Below, one piece after another: positions 15,167 to 16,218 of a stretch of DNA of 16,218 nucleotides (position 1 is its first letter; every line of letters begins with the position of its first letter). A program made the position numbers and the translations under genes. Below the pieces are notes generated by a model. That model was not told the DNA's origin. It searched no databases and worked only from the letters and a program-made list of their open reading frames with translations. Origin of the DNA: 66-474 sp035547895 (GTDB lineage: Bacteria; Pseudomonadota; Gammaproteobacteria; Xanthomonadales; Rhodanobacteraceae); NCBI GenBank assembly GCA_035547895.1, contig DASZTT010000230.1, forward strand, positions 1 to 16,218, in the 5' to 3' direction.

Positions 15167-16218
15167 AGGACTCGCCTGCCCGCCGCTATCTCAGGAACCT
15201 TCGCGTCGAGCGCGACAACGAAGCCTTGTACACGCGTCTTGCCGCGGTCGCCTCCGACCCGCGCCTCGCGCGTGCGTACCGGCGCATCGCGGACGGCGAG
15301 CGCGCCAACGCGGCATTCTGGGAATCGCGCTTGCGCGAGCTGGGCGCCGCCATCCCGCCGCCGCATCCGCGCACGCGCGTGCGGGTGTTGGGTGCGTTGG
15401 CGAAATGGTTCGGCACGGGCTTCGTGATGCCGACGGTGGTGCGGCTGGAACACGCCGACCACCTCGAAACGCCCGTTGACCGCGCGGGCCATCGCGATCA
15501 CTTCGTGCAGGACGAGGCACGCGCGCGCACGCACCGCCATCGCGCCGCGGGCGGCAATACCTTGCGGGCATCGGTGCTGGGCGCGAACGACGGGCTGGTG
15601 TCCAACGTCAGCCTGGTGATGGGGATGGCCGGCGCAGCCACGGGCAATCACGCGGTGTTGCTGGCCGGCCTTGCGGGGCTGGTGGCGGGCGCGTGTTCGA
15701 TGGCGCTGGGCGAGTGGTTGTCGGTCAACAGTTCGCGCGAGTTCTACCAAGCGCAGATCACCGAGCGCGCCGAACGCCTGGCGGTCGCACCCGAAGAAGG
15801 CGTACGCCACATCGCTGGCATCTATCGCGACAAGGGCTTGGGGCGCGCCAAGGCGGAACATCTCGCCGAGCATTTGTCAGAAACTCCGCGCACCGCGCTC
15901 GACACGGTGGTGCGCGAAGACCTGGGCGTCGACCCGTCGGAGCTCGGCGGCTCGGCCTGGAGCGCGGCCATTTCGTCGTTCTGCTTCTTCGCCTTCGGCG
16001 CGATCTTCCCGGTGGCGCCGTATTTCTTCCTCGGCGGCCGCGCGGCGATGTTCGCGAGCCTGGGCGCCACGTTCTTTGGTTTGTGCCTGATCGCGATCGG
16101 CACCTCGCTGTTCACCGGACGCACGCTCGCGTTCTCGATCGCTCGCCAGTTGGCGATCACCAGCGTCGCCGCCGCCATCACCTTCGGCGTGGGACACGTG
16201 CTCGGCAACGTGATCACG
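15163..16218 (+). CDS. Ferritin-like/VIT fusion membrane protein, MbfA type (partial)
   Basis: The frame starts at a GTG that overlaps the stop of the previous gene by 4 nt (GTGA) and stays open to the right edge (352 codons). Residues 1-60 form a ferritin-like helical pair (VERDNEALY; IADGERANAAFWESRL) with Glu16, Glu20, Glu46 and Glu54. The second ExxH motif is ExxN here (Glu46, Asn49). A His-rich linker leads to a VIT1/CCC1 domain: RASVLGANDGLVSNVSLVMG near 137-156, AGACSMALGEWLSVNSSREF, a Glu-rich cytoplasmic section (about 200-265), then three membrane segments. The C terminus is close (ITFGVGHVLGNV). Proteins of this build, such as MbfA in rhizobia, export iron; manganese is also possible. 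Confidence 0.88.
   Translation, partial: MKDSPARRYLRNLRVERDNEALYTRLAAVASDPRLARAYRRIADGERANAAFWESRLRELGAAIPPPHPRTRVRVLGALAKWFGTGFVMPTVVRLEHADHLETPVDRAGHRDHFVQDEARARTHRHRAAGGNTLRASVLGANDGLVSNVSLVMGMAGAATGNHAVLLAGLAGLVAGACSMALGEWLSVNSSREFYQAQITERAERLAVAPEEGVRHIAGIYRDKGLGRAKAEHLAEHLSETPRTALDTVVREDLGVDPSELGGSAWSAAISSFCFFAFGAIFPVAPYFFLGGRAAMFASLGATFFGLCLIAIGTSLFTGRTLAFSIARQLAITSVAAAITFGVGHVLGNVIT

Overview
The window is high-GC chromosomal DNA made almost entirely of housekeeping genes. The gene order bamA-rseP-cdsA-uppS-frr-pyrH-tsf-rpsB on one strand, divergent from map-glnD-dapD-arsC on the other, together with the protein sequences, points to a gammaproteobacterium of the Xanthomonadales (Lysobacterales), probably near Rhodanobacteraceae. 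The placement rests on gene order and sequence style, not on a search.

Minus strand, in order of transcription from about 10.4 kb leftwards: a strong promoter and a roughly 215-nt structured leader precede rpsB (ribosomal protein S2). A 325-nt spacer packed with hairpins follows, then tsf (EF-Ts), closed by a clear intrinsic terminator. pyrH (UMP kinase) starts again just after it, followed by frr (ribosome recycling factor), uppS (undecaprenyl-diphosphate synthase), cdsA (CDP-diacylglycerol synthase), rseP (site-2 protease), bamA (outer-membrane assembly) and the 5' part of lpxD (lipid A acyltransferase). The region therefore links translation, UTP supply, and lipid carrier, phospholipid and outer-membrane biogenesis. 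dxr, often found between rseP and cdsA in relatives, is absent.

Plus strand from about 10.5 kb rightwards: map (methionine aminopeptidase), glnD (PII uridylyltransferase), dapD (lysine/peptidoglycan precursor pathway), an ArsC/YffB-like thioredoxin-fold protein and a ferritin-like/VIT fusion resembling the iron exporter MbfA, which runs off the right end. Spacings are short and the last three genes overlap, so this looks like one operon.

The oddest feature is the left end. lpxD runs on the minus strand for about 153 codons and then folds back at about position 127: the first 126 bases encode, on the plus strand, the same hexapeptide segment of a different, roughly two-thirds identical LpxD. 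This is either a chimeric assembly junction or a real inverted fusion of two lpxD copies. I found no phage, transposon, CRISPR, tRNA, rRNA or defence genes and no clearly novel system. The other points of interest are RNA structure (rpsB leader, rpsB-tsf spacer), a possibly leaderless map mRNA, an unusual GlnD active-site loop and the ferritin-VIT fusion.
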